64,000 nucleotides of DNA, from assembly GCA_963513935.1 (NCBI GenBank), contig OY740765.1, forward strand, positions 123,075,362-123,139,361. Direction: 5' to 3'. This DNA is from Aphrophora alni. Lineage: Eukaryota > Arthropoda > Insecta > Hemiptera > Aphrophoridae. Of the stretch, positions 63,687-64,000 are shown one piece after another (within the stretch, counting starts at the first letter, position 1; every line of letters begins with the position of its first letter). The position numbers were made by a program, and so were the translations under genes. Below the pieces are notes generated by a model that ran no database searches, was not told where the DNA came from, and worked only from the letters and a program-made list of their open reading frames with translations.

Positions 63687-64000
63687 ATGAACACTAACAA
63701 CAAATATTATAAGCAAATAATATATTACCATAGATACGTTGACGACATTATCTGTATGTTCAACGGCACCAGAAGACAACTGATCAATTTCAATAATTAC
63801 TTAAACAATATTCATCCGTCACTTACATTTACCTCCGAATTAGAAAATAATAACCAATTGAATTACTTAGATCTCACCATCACCTAAATAGAAACCAAAC
63901 ACAACTTCAAAATATTCAGGAAACCGACCCAAACAAACCACACCTTTCATTCCACACCTAACCATCCACAATCGCATAAAATGGCAGCTTTTTACAGATA
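63687..64000 (+). pseudogene. Penelope-like reverse transcriptase fragment at the window end
   Basis: The frame reads YYHRYVDDIICMFNGTRRQL (YVDD, motif C), then FNNYLNNIHPSLTFTSELEN and LNYLDLTIT. A TAA at 63885-63887 follows, and the same frame continues with KHNFKIFRKPTQTNHTFH and NHPQSHKMAAFYR to the window edge. This is the same region as YVDD...RKPIYTD in the element at 18.0-18.4 kb but on the other strand and clearly a different copy. It is inactive because of the stop; the 5' part is missing and the GIY-YIG end would lie beyond the window. Confidence 0.78.

Noticed and set aside
1..64000. CRISPR arrays, bacterial operons, rRNA operons
   Set aside because: No regularly spaced repeat-spacer array; gene structure and elements are eukaryotic. 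Minisatellites have no unique spacers.

Overview
This window is AT-rich eukaryotic DNA with introns of the GT-AG type, TA microsatellites and dense layers of transposable elements. The mix (piggyBac, PIF/Harbinger with a MADF-BESS partner, Penelope-like elements, a Ty3/gypsy-type LTR element, Maverick/adintovirus-like virus genes, a SIAH-type gene fragment) points to an arthropod, most likely an insect. A hemipteran is my guess from family distribution, but nothing in the window proves it. No intact single-copy host gene was found.

Layout. 1-4870 holds decayed genes of a large-DNA-virus-like integrant: a hypothetical gene, two copies of a fibre-like repeat protein, a parvovirus-type phospholipase A2 domain and the start of an adenain-like protease. 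10325-12633 is a DNA transposon with about 300-bp terminal inverted repeats (TIRs) and a probable 8-bp target duplication. It abuts a palindromic MITE (12650-13150). 17400-22740 is a Penelope-like element on the minus strand. It is split by a piggyBac element (19086-22471), which is itself split by a foldback MITE (21395-21682). 22740-32180 is mostly featureless, with minisatellites, inverted repeats, a tRNA-derived SINE and a 5S rRNA-derived fragment.

32185-40319 is an 8.1-kb DNA transposon with ACGGAGGTGAG subterminal motifs and a decayed multi-exon transposase. An intact-looking Harbinger element (35127-38702) sits inside its transposase gene. 42100-44660 carries a piggyBac with an uninterrupted 558-residue transposase. 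46204-47209 is an internally deleted piggyBac derivative.

49380-61479 is a SIAH-like RING gene copy. It is interrupted by an 11.26-kb LTR retrotransposon (50161-61421) with nearly identical 2.49-kb LTRs and a 4-bp target duplication. That element keeps gag, protease, integrase, primer-binding site, polypurine tract and a canonical -1 slippery site, but most of its reverse transcriptase/RNase H is missing, so it was probably moved by another element's enzymes. The window ends inside a second Penelope-like reverse transcriptase. The overall picture is a multi-level nest of elements in which the relative order of several insertions can be read directly.
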